A stretch of DNA of 64,000 bases from Pantoea nemavictus (GCF_037479095.1 NZ_JBBGZW010000001.1:2914001-2978000), one strand, 5' to 3'. Counted from the stretch's first letter, positions 1 to 10,490 are shown. Numbers and translations are program-made. The notes: generated by a model from the sequence alone, not told the origin.

Positions 1-821
1 CCAAGGCTGATGAACAGCGTGGCGAAGTGAGTTGATTGGCCCATCACCCAGGTGACGTAATACATGGTGGCCGCCATGCGGATAAAACCAGGACAGACGT
101 TACAGAACGTCAGCAGCAGAATGCGCACCCACTGATCGTTCTTCCATACGTCGCGCAGGTCCTGTTTCAAATCATCATTGCTTGGCGCCGCAGGTCGAAT
201 GCGTTCGCGCACCGTAGCAAAACAGAACAGGAACATGGCCAGACCAATCAGCGCCAACACGCTCATCGCCAGCTGATAGCCGCGTGCTTTATTGTCGCCA
301 CCAAACCACTCGGCCATCGGCAGTAGCGAAAGCGAAAGAATGAGCGTGGCAACGCCCACCATCACAAAGCGATACGACTGGCACGACACGCGTTCTCCGG
401 GATCGTTGGTAATCACGCCACCCAGCGAGCAGTAAGGGATGTTGATGGCGGTATAGGTCAGCGACATCAGGAAGTAGGTGACAAATGCCCAGATAACTTT
501 GTTGTCGTAGCTCCAGTCCGGCGTGGTAAACATCAAGACGCTGAACAGCACGTAGGGCACGGAAACCCACAGCAGCCAAGGGCGGAAACGGCCCCAGCGG
601 CTCTGAGTTCGGTCGGCAATGGCGCCCATGATCGGATCGGTCACCGCATCCAGCACGCGCACCGAGAGCAACAGCGTGCCGACCAGCGCCGGGGCTAAGC
701 CAAACACATCAGTGTAGAAATAATTGAGGAACAGCATGATGGCGCCACCAATCATGTTGCATCCGGCATCGCCCATGCCATATCCCAGTTTCTCCCGGAA
801 CGAGAGGGCTGCTCCTTTCAT
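1..821 (-). CDS. GPH-family sugar:cation symporter (MFS), 3' end cut by window edge
   Basis: Reading the minus strand from ATG at 821 gives an uninterrupted frame to the window edge (about 273 residues, C-terminus missing). The N-terminus MKGAALSFREKLGYGMGDAG, the following DPIMGAIADRT and the stretch TQSRWGRFRPWLL are typical of glycoside-pentoside-hexuronide:cation symporters (UidB, XylP, YicJ type), inner-membrane proteins that import sugars or glycosides with H+ or Na+. About seven hydrophobic segments are visible. GGAG lies 9 bases before the ATG. It sits where E. coli has ampE-ampD upstream of aroP, so it belongs to an accessory position. The substrate cannot be read from sequence. Confidence 0.85.
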   Translation of the reverse strand, partial: MKGAALSFREKLGYGMGDAGCNMIGGAIMLFLNYFYTDVFGLAPALVGTLLLSVRVLDAVTDPIMGAIADRTQSRWGRFRPWLLWVSVPYVLFSVLMFTTPDWSYDNKVIWAFVTYFLMSLTYTAINIPYCSLGGVITNDPGERVSCQSYRFVMVGVATLILSLSLLPMAEWFGGDNKARGYQLAMSVLALIGLAMFLFCFATVRERIRPAAPSNDDLKQDLRDVWKNDQWVRILLLTFCNVCPGFIRMAATMYYVTWVMGQSTHFATLFISL

Positions 822-983
822 TGATCGTCTCCAGCGACTAGATGAGCAGAAATTATCTGTGCAAAATCAGTAATCTGCTGGGGAGCAAATGGTCGGGTAG
901 ATGGACAAAACGCGCGGGCGGGAAAAAGTGTGAGCCAGATCAGAGGAACTGCCCGGCAACAGCGTGCCGGGCAGGGAACAACA

Positions 984-2339
984 TTAGGCTTTCTGTAGTT
1001 TGTTCTTAATGGTGTAGCCGATACCCAGAATCACCAGCCAGACCGGAATCAGCCATACCGAGATCGCCATGCCCGGCGTCATCAGCATAATGACCAGCAC
1101 GCCGGCCAGGAACACCAGACAGATCCAGTTACCCAGCGGATAGAGCACCGCTCTGAAGCGGGTGGTCACGCCTTGCTGGTCTTTCTTCTTACGGAATTTC
1201 AGATGCGCCAGGCTGATCATCGCCCAGTTGATAACCAGAGCGGAAACCACCAGCGCCATCAGCAGACCAAAGGCTTCACCTGGCATCAGGTAGTTAATCA
1301 GGACGCACAGCAAGGTCGCAACGGCAGAGACCAGAATGGTGGCGACTGGCACGCCGCGGCTATCGACTTTCAGCAGCGCTTTTGGCGCGTTGCCTTGTTG
1401 CGCAAGGCCGAACAGCATGCGGCTATTACAGTAAACGCAGCTGTTGTAGACCGACAGTGCAGCCGTCAGGATCACCACGTTCAGCGCGTTGGCGACAAAA
1501 GCATCGCCCAGTTCATGGAAAATCAACACGAACGGGCTGGTATCGGCTGTTACGCGCGTCCACGGCAGCAGCGACAACAATACAGCCAGTGAGCCGATAT
1601 AGAAAATCAGGATACGCCACAGCACCTGGTTGGTGGCTTTCGGGATGCTCTCTTCTGGATTGTCGGCTTCTGCGGCGGTAATGCCCACCAGCTCCAGACC
1701 ACCAAACGAGAACATAATGATTGCCATCATCATCACGAGCCCGGTCATGCCGTGCGGCAAGAAACCGCCCTGATCCCAAAGGTTGCTCACGCTAGCCTGC
1801 GGGCCGCCGTTGCCGCTAAACAGCAGCCAGCCGCCGAACAGGATCATGCCGATAACCGCGACGACTTTGATGATTGCGAACCAGAACTCCATCTCACCAA
1901 ACACTTTAACGTTGGTCAGGTTGATAGCGTTGATCAGTACAAAGAAGATGGCGGCAGTAGCCCAGGTGGGGAAGTCTGGCCACCAGAACTGCACGTATTT
2001 GCCGACGGCGGTCAATTCAGCCATGGCGACCAATACATACAGCACCCAGTAGTTCCAGCCCGAGGCGAAACCGGCGAAGTTGCCCCAGTATTTGTAGGCG
2101 AAGTGGCTGAAGCTACCGGCAACCGGCTCTTCAACCACCATTTCGCCCAGTTGGCGCATAATCAGAAAGGCAATAAAACCGGCGATCGCATAACCGAGAA
2201 TCACGGCGGGACCCGCCGATTTAATCACTGATGCGCTACCCAGAAACAGGCCAGTACCTACGGCTCCGCCCAGCGCAATCAGCTGAATATGGCGATTCTT
2301 TAAGCCGCGGTGCAGCGTGTCGCCATGCTGTTGTTCCAT
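984..2339 (-). CDS. aroP: Aromatic amino acid permease AroP
   Basis: 451-aa inner-membrane APC-family permease with about 12 hydrophobic segments; imports Phe, Tyr and Trp with protons. The N-terminal GLKNRHIQLIALGGAVGTGL and the segment GELGDAFVANALN-like region follow E. coli AroP almost residue for residue, and length is close to the 457 aa of that protein. Position beside pdhR, divergent from it, is the conserved enterobacterial arrangement. ATG at 2339 is preceded by an AGG-type ribosome site. A TyrR-like box lies about 65-80 bases upstream, in keeping with known TyrR control of aroP. Confidence 0.95.
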   Translation of the reverse strand: MEQQHGDTLHRGLKNRHIQLIALGGAVGTGLFLGSASVIKSAGPAVILGYAIAGFIAFLIMRQLGEMVVEEPVAGSFSHFAYKYWGNFAGFASGWNYWVLYVLVAMAELTAVGKYVQFWWPDFPTWATAAIFFVLINAINLTNVKVFGEMEFWFAIIKVVAVIGMILFGGWLLFSGNGGPQASVSNLWDQGGFLPHGMTGLVMMMAIIMFSFGGLELVGITAAEADNPEESIPKATNQVLWRILIFYIGSLAVLLSLLPWTRVTADTSPFVLIFHELGDAFVANALNVVILTAALSVYNSCVYCNSRMLFGLAQQGNAPKALLKVDSRGVPVATILVSAVATLLCVLINYLMPGEAFGLLMALVVSALVINWAMISLAHLKFRKKKDQQGVTTRFRAVLYPLGNWICLVFLAGVLVIMLMTPGMAISVWLIPVWLVILGIGYTIKNKLQKA

Positions 2340-2403
2340 ACAAACCTCGTGATGTTGTTATTGTGCACCTGCAGTGCGCGCACTGTAAGGTCGTTTACCC
2401 TAA

Positions 2404-2421
2404 TGTACTCTTTTCTTTACG
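2404..2421. promoter_or_regulatory. TyrR-like box upstream of aroP
   Basis: TGTACTCTTTTCTTTACG fits the TyrR pattern TGTAAA-N6-TTTACA with the invariant G and C separated by 14 bases. Two half-site positions deviate. A second degenerate match starts at 2384. E. coli aroP is repressed by TyrR through boxes in this place, which supports the call; the match alone is weak. Confidence 0.45.
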
Positions 2422-2803
2422 GTATCTGGCATGCTGTGTGCATGCATGAGCTACCACGGCGTTCAGAATAGTGATAAGCGCGCCGCTTTGCACCTGCTTT
2501 TGCTTTTTGTGCTGAGAGATGACTGAAAAAGCAGCAGCATTCACTGCGCGCCGGTCGCAATATTTCTGCCACGAAAAAATCGTGAACACGAATAGCTTTC
2601 ACTTATGGTTGCACGGTTTTGGCGGCGCTAACTCAGTGTAAGGTTAGGTAAAAGTGCAATTCATTAACATTTGCTGTCGCCCAGTAATTTCTCACTTAAT
2701 CCCGGTGAATTAGCGCATCACTGCTACGATCTTCCCCTGAAGTGTGACCGCGCCCATATAGACACAAGGTGAATACTTTGTTACTTTACCGGCACCATTT
2801 TTC

Positions 2804-2820
2804 AATTGGTATTACCAATT
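2804..2820. promoter_or_regulatory. PdhR operator of pdhR-aceEF-lpd
   Basis: AATTGGTATTACCAATT is a perfect 7-bp inverted repeat with a 3-base centre and matches the known PdhR operator of the E. coli pdh promoter. It ends 32 bases before the pdhR start. Pyruvate releases PdhR from this site, so the operon should be autorepressed and pyruvate-induced. Confidence 0.93.
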
Positions 2821-2852
2821 TACTCCGGACGTTTGGCTGATAAGAAGGGAAG

Positions 2853-3617
2853 ATGGCTTACAGTAAAATTCGCCAACCCAAGCTCTCTGATGCAATTGAG
2901 CAGCAACTGGAATCCCTGATTATGGAAGGGACGCTCCAGCCGGGAGAAAAACTGCTCCCCGAGCGTGAACTGGCGAAACAGTTTGATGTCTCACGTCCAT
3001 CCTTGCGCGAAGCGATTCAGAGCCTGGAAGCTAAAGGCCTGCTGATGCGTCGTCAGGGCGGTGGCACCTTCGTCCAAAAAAATCTCTGGCAAAGCCTAAG
3101 CGACCCGCTGGTCGGGCTGCTTGCCGAACATCCAGAATCTCAGTTTGACCTGCTGGAAACCCGCCATGCGCTGGAAGGCGTTGCTGCCTATTATGCGGCG
3201 CTGCGGGGCACCGATGAAGATCTGCAGCGCATCCGCGACTGCCATGTTCACATTCAGCAGGCACAGGACAGCGGCGATCTCGATGCTGAAGCCGATGCAG
3301 TGATGAAGTATCAGATCGCTGTCACAGAAGCCGCTCATAATGTGGTGCTTCTGCATTTGCTGCGTTCCATGGGCCCTATGCTGGAACAAAACGTCCGTCA
3401 GAATTTTGAATTGCTCTACGCTCGCCGGGAAATGCTGGCGAAAGTGAGCGGTCACCGCGCCAGTATTTTCGAGGCGATTGTGGCTCGTGAGCCAGAACAA
3501 GCACGCGAGGCCTCTCATCGTCACCTGGCGTTCATTGAGGAAATCTTGCTGGATAGAAGTCGGGAGCAGAGTCGTCGTGAACGCTCCCTGCGTCGTTTAC
3601 AGCAACGTAAGGAATAA
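2853..3617 (+). CDS. pdhR: Pyruvate-responsive repressor PdhR
   Basis: 254-aa GntR/FadR-family transcription factor, the same length as the E. coli protein. Residues about 9-75 form the winged helix-turn-helix ([20 protein letters not shown], then [15 protein letters not shown]), and the C-terminal part is the all-helical FCD effector domain that senses pyruvate. ATG follows AAGAAGGGAAG. It is the first gene of the pyruvate dehydrogenase operon and carries its own operator just upstream. An odd point is only the 127-bp gap to aceE, which contains a strong hairpin. Confidence 0.97.
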   Translation: MAYSKIRQPKLSDAIEQQLESLIMEGTLQPGEKLLPERELAKQFDVSRPSLREAIQSLEAKGLLMRRQGGGTFVQKNLWQSLSDPLVGLLAEHPESQFDLLETRHALEGVAAYYAALRGTDEDLQRIRDCHVHIQQAQDSGDLDAEADAVMKYQIAVTEAAHNVVLLHLLRSMGPMLEQNVRQNFELLYARREMLAKVSGHRASIFEAIVAREPEQAREASHRHLAFIEEILLDRSREQSRRERSLRRLQQRKE

Positions 3618-3651
3618 CGCACGGCAACGAACGTGCGGAAAACACGACGGG

Positions 3652-3698
3652 CCTGTCTTCTTGTGCTGTGAACCAGAAGCAAAGCACAAGCAGACAGG
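3652..3698 (+). other. Long hairpin in the pdhR-aceE intergenic RNA
   Basis: CCTGTCTtCTTGTGCT pairs with AGCACAAGcAGACAGG: a 16-position stem with one internal T/C mismatch and a 15-base loop. There is no T-run after it, so it is not a standard terminator. It ends 46 bases before the aceE ATG. Possible roles are mRNA processing or stabilisation of the aceE transcript; this is inference. Confidence 0.6.
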
Positions 3699-3744
3699 CT
3701 CCTGATAATTTCAACGTATTAGACACAGATAAGGAATACACCCC

Positions 3745-6411
3745 ATGTCAGAACGTTTACAGAATGACGTGGATCCGATCGAAACTCGTGATTGGCTACA
3801 AGCGATCGAATCGGTCATCCGTGAAGAAGGTGTTGAGCGCGCGCAGTATCTGATTGATCAGGTAATGAGTGCAGCACGCAAAGGTGGCGTGAAAGTTGCC
3901 GCAGGTTCCTCTGCAATCAGCAACTACATTAACTCTATTGCTGTTGAAGATGAGCCGGACTATCCGGGCAACACCTCTCTTGAACGTCGTATCCGTTCCG
4001 CAATTCGTTGGAACGCCATCATGTCGGTGCTGCGTGCGTCGAAGAAAGATCTGGAGTTGGGTGGCCATATGTCCTCCTTCCAGTCTTCCGCGACCATTTA
4101 TGAAGTGTGCTTCAACCACTTCTTCCGCGCGCGTAGCGACAAAGACGGCGGCGATCTGGTTTACTTCCAGGGCCATATCTCTCCGGGCATCTATGCACGT
4201 GCCTTCCTTGAAGGTCGTCTGACCGAAGAGCAGATGAACAACTTCCGTCAGGAAGTGCATGGCAACGGCCTCTCTTCTTATCCGCACCCGAAACTGATGC
4301 CAGACTTCTGGCAGTTCCCGACCGTTTCTATGGGCCTTGGCCCGCTGTCGGCGATCTATCAGGCGAAATTCCTGAAGTATCTGGAACACCGCGGTCTGAA
4401 GGACACTTCAGCACAAACCGTTTACGCCTTCCTTGGTGATGGCGAGATGGATGAGCCAGAATCCAAGGGTGCGATCACCATCGCCACCCGTGAAAAGCTG
4501 GATAACCTGGTGTTCATCATCAACTGTAACCTGCAGCGTCTGGATGGCCCGGTCACCGGTAACGGTAAGATCATCAACGAGCTGGAAGGCATCTTCGCCG
4601 GTGCTGGCTGGAACGTGATCAAAGTGATCTGGGGCGGTCGTTGGGATGAACTGCTGCGTCAGGACACCAGCGGCAAGCTGATTCAACTGATGAACGAAAC
4701 CGTTGACGGCGATTATCAGACCTTCAAATCCCGTGACGGCGCCTACGTGCGCGAGCACTTCTTCGGTAAATATCCGGAAACCGCAGCACTGGTGAAAGAT
4801 TGGTCAGACGAAGAGATCTTCGCCCTGAACCGCGGCGGTCACGATCCGAAGAAAGTCTACGCAGCACTGAAAAAAGCGCAGGAGACCAAAGGTCAGCCAA
4901 CGCTGATTCTGGCACATACCATTAAAGGCTATGGTATGGGTGATACTGCCGAAGGCAAAAACATCGCGCACCAGGTTAAGAAGATGAACATGGATGGCGT
5001 TCGCTACATCCGCGATCGCTTCAACGTGCCGGTTGCTGATGAGAAAATCGAAGAGCTGCCGTACGTGACCTTCGAAAAAGGTTCTGAAGAGTACAACTAT
5101 CTGCACGGTCAACGTGAGAAGTTGGGCGGCTACCTGCCAACGCGTCAGGCGCAATTCAGCGAGAAGCTGGAAATGCCAACGCTGGAAGAGTTCCGTCCGT
5201 TGCTGGAAGAGCAGAATAAAGAGATCTCCACCACCATCGCCTTCGTGCGTGCCTTGAACGTGATGCTGAAGAACAAGTCGATCAAAGATCGCCTGGTTCC
5301 GATCCTCGCGGATGAAGCTCGTACCTTCGGTATGGAAGGTCTGTTCCGTCAGATTGGTATCTACAGCCCGAACGGTCAGCAGTACACCCCGCAGGACCGC
5401 GAGCAGGTTGCTTACTATAAAGAAGACGAGAAAGGCCAGATTCTGCAGGAAGGGATCAACGAGCTGGGCGCAGGTTCATCCTGGCTGGCAGCGGCGACCT
5501 CTTACAGCACCAACAACCTGCCGATGATTCCGTTCTACATCTATTACTCGATGTTCGGCTTCCAGCGCATCGGCGATCTGATGTGGTTGGCGGGCGATCA
5601 GCAGGCGCGCGGCTTCCTCGTCGGCGGCACCTCCGGTCGTACTACACTGAACGGCGAAGGCCTGCAGCACGAAGATGGTCACAGCCACATTCAGTCGCTG
5701 ACCATCCCGAACTGTATCTCTTACGATCCGTCTTACGCGTACGAAGTGGCGGTCATCATGCAAGATGGCCTGGTGCGTATGTACGGCGAAGCGCAGGAGA
5801 ACATCTACTACTACATCACCACGCTGAACGAAAACTACCACATGCCGGCGATGCCGCAGGGTGCGGAAGAGGGTATCCGTAAGGGTATCTACAAGCTGGA
5901 AACCGTAGACGGTAGCAAAGGCAAAGTGCAGCTGCTGGGTTCAGGTTCAATCCTGCGTCACGTGCGTGAAGCCGCGCAGATCCTGGCGAAAGATTACGGC
6001 ATCGGTTCTGACGTCTACAGCGTGACCTCGTTCACCGAGCTGGCGCGTGATGGCCAGGATTGCGAGCGCTGGAACATGCTGCACCCAACCGAAGAGCCAC
6101 GTGTACCGTACATCGCGCAGGTGATGAACGAGGCGCCGGCTGTCGCATCAACTGACTACATGAAGCTGTTCGCAGAACAGGTTCGCAGCTACGTACCTTC
6201 CAGCGATTATCGCGTGCTGGGTACTGACGGCTTCGGTCGTTCAGACAGCCGCGAAAACCTGCGTCACCACTTCGAAGTGGATGCATCGTATGTGGTTGTG
6301 GCTGCGCTGGGTGAGCTGGCTAAACGCGGCGAAATCGATAAGAAAGTGGTGGCAGAAGCAATCACCAAGTTCAACATCGACGCCGATAAAGTTAACCCGC
6401 GTCTGGCTTAA
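3745..6411 (+). CDS. aceE: Pyruvate dehydrogenase E1 component AceE
   Basis: 888-aa homodimeric-type E1 of the pyruvate dehydrogenase complex (E. coli 887 aa). It uses ThDP to decarboxylate pyruvate and acetylate the lipoyl groups of AceF, in the cytoplasm. The ThDP-binding motif GDGEMDEPE followed about 25 residues later by NCN is present, as is the C-terminal transketolase-like region. The start [17 protein letters not shown] is that of the family, with GGA 9-12 bases upstream. aceF begins 14 bases after the stop, so the two are co-transcribed under PdhR. Confidence 0.98.
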   Translation: MSERLQNDVDPIETRDWLQAIESVIREEGVERAQYLIDQVMSAARKGGVKVAAGSSAISNYINSIAVEDEPDYPGNTSLERRIRSAIRWNAIMSVLRASKKDLELGGHMSSFQSSATIYEVCFNHFFRARSDKDGGDLVYFQGHISPGIYARAFLEGRLTEEQMNNFRQEVHGNGLSSYPHPKLMPDFWQFPTVSMGLGPLSAIYQAKFLKYLEHRGLKDTSAQTVYAFLGDGEMDEPESKGAITIATREKLDNLVFIINCNLQRLDGPVTGNGKIINELEGIFAGAGWNVIKVIWGGRWDELLRQDTSGKLIQLMNETVDGDYQTFKSRDGAYVREHFFGKYPETAALVKDWSDEEIFALNRGGHDPKKVYAALKKAQETKGQPTLILAHTIKGYGMGDTAEGKNIAHQVKKMNMDGVRYIRDRFNVPVADEKIEELPYVTFEKGSEEYNYLHGQREKLGGYLPTRQAQFSEKLEMPTLEEFRPLLEEQNKEISTTIAFVRALNVMLKNKSIKDRLVPILADEARTFGMEGLFRQIGIYSPNGQQYTPQDREQVAYYKEDEKGQILQEGINELGAGSSWLAAATSYSTNNLPMIPFYIYYSMFGFQRIGDLMWLAGDQQARGFLVGGTSGRTTLNGEGLQHEDGHSHIQSLTIPNCISYDPSYAYEVAVIMQDGLVRMYGEAQENIYYYITTLNENYHMPAMPQGAEEGIRKGIYKLETVDGSKGKVQLLGSGSILRHVREAAQILAKDYGIGSDVYSVTSFTELARDGQDCERWNMLHPTEEPRVPYIAQVMNEAPAVASTDYMKLFAEQVRSYVPSSDYRVLGTDGFGRSDSRENLRHHFEVDASYVVVAALGELAKRGEIDKKVVAEAITKFNIDADKVNPRLA

Positions 6412-6425
6412 GAGGTAAGAGAGTA

Positions 6426-8321
6426 ATGGCTATTGAAATTAACGTGCCGGATATCGGGGCAGACGAAGTTGAAGTCACCGAAATTCTGGTGAAGGTGGGC
6501 GACAAGGTTGAAGCTGAACAGTCGCTGATCACCGTAGAAGGTGATAAAGCCTCAATGGAAGTGCCTTCGCCGCAGGCCGGCGTGGTGAAAGAGATCAAAA
6601 TCTCAACCGGTGACAAAGTGGAAACCGGCAAACTCATCATGATCTTTGACGCAGAAGGTGCCGCAGAAGCGGCGCCAGCGCCAGCAGAAGAGAAGAAAGC
6701 GGAAGCCGCTCCTGCTCCAGCTGCTGCCGCTGCTGCGGTCAGCAAAGAGGTCAACGTACCGGACATCGGCGGCGACGAAGTTGAAGTTACCGAGATTCTG
6801 GTCAAAGTGGGCGACACCGTTGCCGCTGAGCAGTCACTGATCACCGTTGAAGGCGACAAAGCCTCAATGGAAGTCCCTGCACCGTTCGCGGGTGTGGTGA
6901 AAGAGATCAAAATCGCCACCGGCGATAAAGTGAATACCGGCTCACTGATCATGGTATTCGAAGCAGAAGGCGCAGCGCCTGCTGCGGCTCCAGCAGCCAA
7001 ACAGGAAGCGGCTCCAGCAGCAGCCCCTGCGGCCTCTGGCGCGAAAGACGTCAACGTGCCGGACATTGGTGGCGATGAAGTTGAAGTCACCGAGATTCTG
7101 GTGAAAGTCGGCGACAAAGTAACTGCTGAACAATCATTGATCGTGGTTGAAGGCGACAAAGCGTCAATGGAAGTGCCTGCACCGTTCGCCGGTACCGTGA
7201 AAGAGTTGAAAGTGTCGACTGGCGATAAAGTCATCACCGGTAAACTCATCATGGTGTTCGAAGTGGAAGGCGCGGCACCGGCTGCGGCGCCAGCAGCTAA
7301 GCAGGAAGCCGCTCCGGCAGCCGAAGCCGCTAAACCTGCCGCCGCGCCTGCCCCTGCGAAAGCGGATGCTAAAGGCGAGTTCGCTGAGAACGATGCTTAC
7401 GTGCACGCTACGCCGGTGATTCGTCGCCTGGCGCGCGAGTTCGGTGTCAACCTGGCGAAAGTCAAAGGCACCGGCCGCAAAGGTCGCATCCTGAAAGAAG
7501 ACGTGCAGACTTACGTTAAAGACGCGGTGAAACGCGCTGAAGCGGCTCCGGCTGCTGCAGCCAGCGGCGGAAGCCTGCCTGGTCTGCTGCCTTGGCCGAA
7601 AGTGGACTTCAGCAAGTTTGGCGAAATCGAAGAAGTGGAACTGGGTCGTATCCAGAAAATCTCGGGTGCCAACCTGAGCCGTAACTGGGTGGTTATCCCG
7701 CACGTTACGCACTTCGACAAAACCGACATCACCGATCTGGAAGCCTTCCGCAAACAGCAGAATGCTGAAGCGGAGAAACGTAAACTGGATGTGAAATTCA
7801 CACCAGTGGTGTTCATCATGAAAGCCGTTGCCGCTGCTCTTGAGCAGATGCCACGCTTCAACAGTTCACTGTCTGAAGATGCACAGAAACTGACACTGAA
7901 GAAATACATCAACATCGGTGTGGCGGTAGATACGCCAAACGGTCTGGTGGTTCCGGTGTTCAAAGATGTGAACAAAAAAGGCATCACTGAACTGTCGCGC
8001 GAGCTGATGGCGATTTCTAAGAAAGCACGTGATGGCAAGCTGACCGCGGGCGACATGCAGGGCGGTTGCTTCACCATCTCCAGCCTTGGCGGCTTGGGCA
8101 CCACGCACTTCGCGCCGATCGTCAACGCGCCGGAAGTGGCTATCCTCGGTGTTTCCAAGTCAGCGATGGAGCCGGTGTGGAACGGTAAAGAGTTTGAGCC
8201 GCGTCTGATGATGCCTATCTCACTCTCCTTCGACCACCGCGTGATCGACGGTGCTGATGGTGCGCGCTTTATCACTATCATCAACAACACACTGTCCGAC
8301 ATTCGCCGTCTGGTGATGTGA
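6426..8321 (+). CDS. aceF: Dihydrolipoyl acetyltransferase AceF (E2), three lipoyl domains
   Basis: 631-aa core of the pyruvate dehydrogenase complex. Three tandem lipoyl domains carry the [10 protein letters not shown] motif with predicted lipoylated lysines at about residues 41, 145 and 245, joined by Ala/Pro-rich flexible linkers. An E1/E3-binding domain follows ([15 protein letters not shown]), then the catalytic domain ending with [15 protein letters not shown], whose His and Asp are the transferase residues. E. coli AceF also has three lipoyl domains, so the repeats are ancestral. AGAGGTAAGAGAG supplies the ribosome site. Confidence 0.98.
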   Translation: MAIEINVPDIGADEVEVTEILVKVGDKVEAEQSLITVEGDKASMEVPSPQAGVVKEIKISTGDKVETGKLIMIFDAEGAAEAAPAPAEEKKAEAAPAPAAAAAAVSKEVNVPDIGGDEVEVTEILVKVGDTVAAEQSLITVEGDKASMEVPAPFAGVVKEIKIATGDKVNTGSLIMVFEAEGAAPAAAPAAKQEAAPAAAPAASGAKDVNVPDIGGDEVEVTEILVKVGDKVTAEQSLIVVEGDKASMEVPAPFAGTVKELKVSTGDKVITGKLIMVFEVEGAAPAAAPAAKQEAAPAAEAAKPAAAPAPAKADAKGEFAENDAYVHATPVIRRLAREFGVNLAKVKGTGRKGRILKEDVQTYVKDAVKRAEAAPAAAASGGSLPGLLPWPKVDFSKFGEIEEVELGRIQKISGANLSRNWVVIPHVTHFDKTDITDLEAFRKQQNAEAEKRKLDVKFTPVVFIMKAVAAALEQMPRFNSSLSEDAQKLTLKKYINIGVAVDTPNGLVVPVFKDVNKKGITELSRELMAISKKARDGKLTAGDMQGGCFTISSLGGLGTTHFAPIVNAPEVAILGVSKSAMEPVWNGKEFEPRLMMPISLSFDHRVIDGADGARFITIINNTLSDIRRLVM

Positions 8322-8329
8322 AGTTAATC

Positions 8330-8351
8330 AAGGCCGGCGTAAGCCGGCCTT
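8330..8351 (+). terminator. Hairpin after aceF
   Basis: AAGGCCGGC / GCCGGCCTT form a perfect 9-bp GC-rich stem around GTAA, 9 bases after the aceF stop. Only a short TTGTTGT follows, so termination is probably partial. That would let part of the transcript continue into lpd, as known for E. coli. Confidence 0.7.
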
Positions 8352-8387
8352 GTTGTAAGCATTCAATGTTGCCGCGGTTGGCAGTTT

Positions 8388-8405
8388 GTTAACAATTCTG
8401 TAAAC
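8388..8405. promoter_or_regulatory. Possible ArcA site in the lpd leader
   Basis: GTTAACAATTCTGTAAAC contains two GTTAA/GTAAA direct repeats spaced 11 bases apart, resembling the ArcA recognition pattern. lpd of E. coli has its own promoter repressed by ArcA. Weak, pattern-based call. Confidence 0.4.
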
Positions 8406-8494
8406 TCTCGCGGTGAAATGTCCCGGCGGATATAGGGCATTAGAGCTTGGGAAAAGCTTTCTCCTGACTGCCGGTAATCAAACAAGAGGTCATG

Positions 8495-9919
8495 ATGAGT
8501 ACAGAGATTAAAACTCAAGTCGTGGTACTTGGGGCAGGTCCTGCAGGTTACTCTGCAGCCTTCCGTTGCGCTGATTTAGGTCTGGAAACCGTAATCGTTG
8601 AGCGTTACAGCACCCTCGGCGGTGTTTGTCTGAACGTAGGCTGTATCCCGTCAAAAGCGCTGCTGCACGTCGCCAAAGTGATCGACGAAGCAAAAGCCCT
8701 GGAAGAGCACGGTATCGTGTTTGGCCAGCCGCAAACTGACATCGACAAAATTCGTAGCTGGAAAGAGAAGGTGATTAACCAACTCACTGGCGGCCTCGCG
8801 GGTATGGCGAAAGGTCGTAAAGTGAAGGTGGTTACTGGCCTCGGCAAATTCACCGGTGCTAACACGCTGGTGGTAGAGGGTGAAGGTGGCGCAACCACCA
8901 TTAACTTCGATAACGCGATCATCGCGGCCGGTTCTCGTCCAATCGAACTGCCATTTATTCCGCACAACGATCCGCGCGTGTGGGACTCTACCGATGCGCT
9001 GGAACTGAAAGAAGTGCCGAAGCGTCTGCTGGTTATGGGCGGCGGCATCATCGGTCTGGAAATGGCCACCGTTTACAAAGCGCTGGGTTCAGAGATCGAC
9101 GTGGTTGAGATGTTCGACCAGGTGATCCCGGCTGCCGATAAAGACGTGGTGAAAGTCTTCACCAAGCGTATCAGCAAGAAATTCAACCTGATGCTGGAAA
9201 CTAAAGTCACCGCGGTTGAAGCGAAAGACGACGGTATTTACGTATCAATGGAAGGCAAAAAAGCGCCAGCTGACGCACAGCGTTACGACGCGGTGCTGGT
9301 GGCGATTGGCCGTGTACCGAATGGTAAAGGTCTGGATGCTGGTAAAGCAGGCGTGGAAGTGGACGATCGCGGCTTCATCCGCGTCGACAAGCAGATGCGC
9401 ACCAACGTACCGCACATCTATGCCATCGGTGACATCGTGGGTCAGCCAATGCTGGCGCACAAAGGTGTGCACGAAGGCCACGTAGCGGCGGAAGTGATCT
9501 CCGGTCTGAAGCACTACTTCGACCCGAAAGTGATCCCATCTATTGCTTATACCGAGCCAGAAGTTGCCTGGGTTGGTCTGACCGAGAAAGAAGCCAAAGA
9601 GAAAGGCATCAGCTACGAAGTGTCTACCTTCCCGTGGGCAGCTTCAGGCCGTGCGATCGCTTCTGATTGTGCAGACGGTATGACCAAGCTGATCTTCGAC
9701 AAAGAAACGCACCGTGTCATCGGTGGCGCGATTGTCGGTACCAACGGCGGCGAGCTGCTGGGTGAGATTGGTCTGGCGATTGAAATGGGCTGTGATGCCG
9801 AAGATATCGCGCTGACCATTCACGCGCACCCAACGCTGCATGAGTCTGTTGGCCTGGCAGCGGAAATATTCGAAGGCAGCATCACGGACCTGCCGAACCC
9901 GAAAGCGAAAAAGAAATAA
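8495..9919 (+). CDS. lpd: Dihydrolipoyl dehydrogenase Lpd (E3)
   Basis: 474-aa FAD-dependent disulfide oxidoreductase, the E3 shared by the pyruvate and 2-oxoglutarate dehydrogenase complexes and the glycine cleavage system. The FAD-binding motif is GAGPAGYSAAF near the N-terminus. The redox disulfide is GGVCLNVGCIPSK, the NAD site is GGGIIGLEM, and the C-terminal His-Glu pair is in HAHPTLHES. Two tandem ATGs (8492, 8495) exist; the second gives MSTEIK, the exact E. coli start and length. A strong terminator follows. Confidence 0.97.
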   Translation: MSTEIKTQVVVLGAGPAGYSAAFRCADLGLETVIVERYSTLGGVCLNVGCIPSKALLHVAKVIDEAKALEEHGIVFGQPQTDIDKIRSWKEKVINQLTGGLAGMAKGRKVKVVTGLGKFTGANTLVVEGEGGATTINFDNAIIAAGSRPIELPFIPHNDPRVWDSTDALELKEVPKRLLVMGGGIIGLEMATVYKALGSEIDVVEMFDQVIPAADKDVVKVFTKRISKKFNLMLETKVTAVEAKDDGIYVSMEGKKAPADAQRYDAVLVAIGRVPNGKGLDAGKAGVEVDDRGFIRVDKQMRTNVPHIYAIGDIVGQPMLAHKGVHEGHVAAEVISGLKHYFDPKVIPSIAYTEPEVAWVGLTEKEAKEKGISYEVSTFPWAASGRAIASDCADGMTKLIFDKETHRVIGGAIVGTNGGELLGEIGLAIEMGCDAEDIALTIHAHPTLHESVGLAAEIFEGSITDLPNPKAKKK

Positions 9920-9939
9920 CTTTTCGCTTTTGATAAATT

Positions 9940-9967
9940 AACGGCTCCTTTAAGGAGCCGTTTTTTA
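9940..9967 (+). terminator. Rho-independent terminator of the pdh operon
   Basis: ACGGCTCC / GGAGCCGT stem around TTTAA followed immediately by a run of six T, 20 bases after the lpd stop. Confidence 0.93.
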
Positions 9968-10035
9968 TTAGTCGTTCTGGTTAAATAAAGAAATAAAAAA
10001 AGGCGCGTGAGCTAACACATGCGCAATGCCGGAAT

Positions 10036-10055
10036 AGCGGGAGCGAACTCCCGCT
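10036..10055 (-). terminator. Stem-loop downstream of the 66-aa gene
   Basis: AGCGGGAG CGAA CTCCCGCT is a perfect 8-bp stem; on the minus strand the loop reads TTCG. It lies 74 bases past the stop of the small minus-strand gene. The T-run is poor, so a terminator role is only likely. Confidence 0.45.
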
Positions 10056-10128
10056 AAAGAAGTTTTACTGTCGTGCTTCGTAAGCCATAACAGCCGATAA
10101 TTCAGCAGCGAATATCCGTAATCGTAAT

Positions 10129-10329
10129 TCACAGAGTGAACTGCGATTTACCAGACACAATCCTAATAGAATGAGCCCGCTGATAATCAGCTTGCTGAAT
10201 ATTGACTTCATAGTCGTGTTCCTCTTGATTTAGCACGAGCAAGCGACTACCCTGACATTTCTCAGGTGTTAGGGTATGTCGCTTGCCCGTGCGGTTAATG
10301 AAAATTAACTGCACGGTTTTACGCTCCAC
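10129..10329 (-). CDS. Small hypothetical protein, 66 aa
   Basis: I do not recognise this gene. It reads from GTG at 10329, with GAGGT placed 5 bases upstream, for 66 residues beginning MERKTVQLIFINRTGKR. The peptide is polar and basic at the start, with a single Cys in PEKCQGSR and no membrane segment, consistent with a small soluble protein. It is flanked by the lpd terminator on one side and gene remnants on the other. No function can be proposed. Confidence 0.5.
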   Translation of the reverse strand: MERKTVQLIFINRTGKRHTLTPEKCQGSRLLVLNQEEHDYEVNIQQADYQRAHSIRIVSGKSQFTL

Positions 10330-10490
10330 AACCTACCTCAATCTTTTCAGCTTGAAGCAAGTTGCCTCAAGCGCCCGCAGGCAGTCTACGCCAAACCTAT
10401 TTTATTTCACCTTAATTTTAAAATTATTTATAATTAATGATTTTGTTTTTATTTAACTATTTAAATAGATCGCGTAATGGATGGCTTTAA

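Larger units (their letters stand above)
2340..2852. other. aroP-pdhR divergent intergenic region (513 bp)
   Basis: No convincing gene is present in this gap; the short frames here lack ribosome sites and family resemblance. It holds the divergent promoters of aroP and the pdh operon, a TyrR-like box near aroP and the PdhR operator near pdhR. The middle part (2450-2790) shows nothing I can name. Confidence 0.7.

Noticed and set aside
6392..7252. 286-codon minus-strand frame inside aceE/aceF
   Set aside because: Antisense shadow of the repetitive Ala/Pro/Glu-rich lipoyl-domain coding sequence; low-complexity Ser/Thr/Pro product, no ribosome site.
6426..7290. Three near-identical lipoyl repeats in aceF considered as a recent duplication
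   Set aside because: E. coli AceF has the same three-domain plan, so the triplication is ancestral, kept alike by function or gene conversion.
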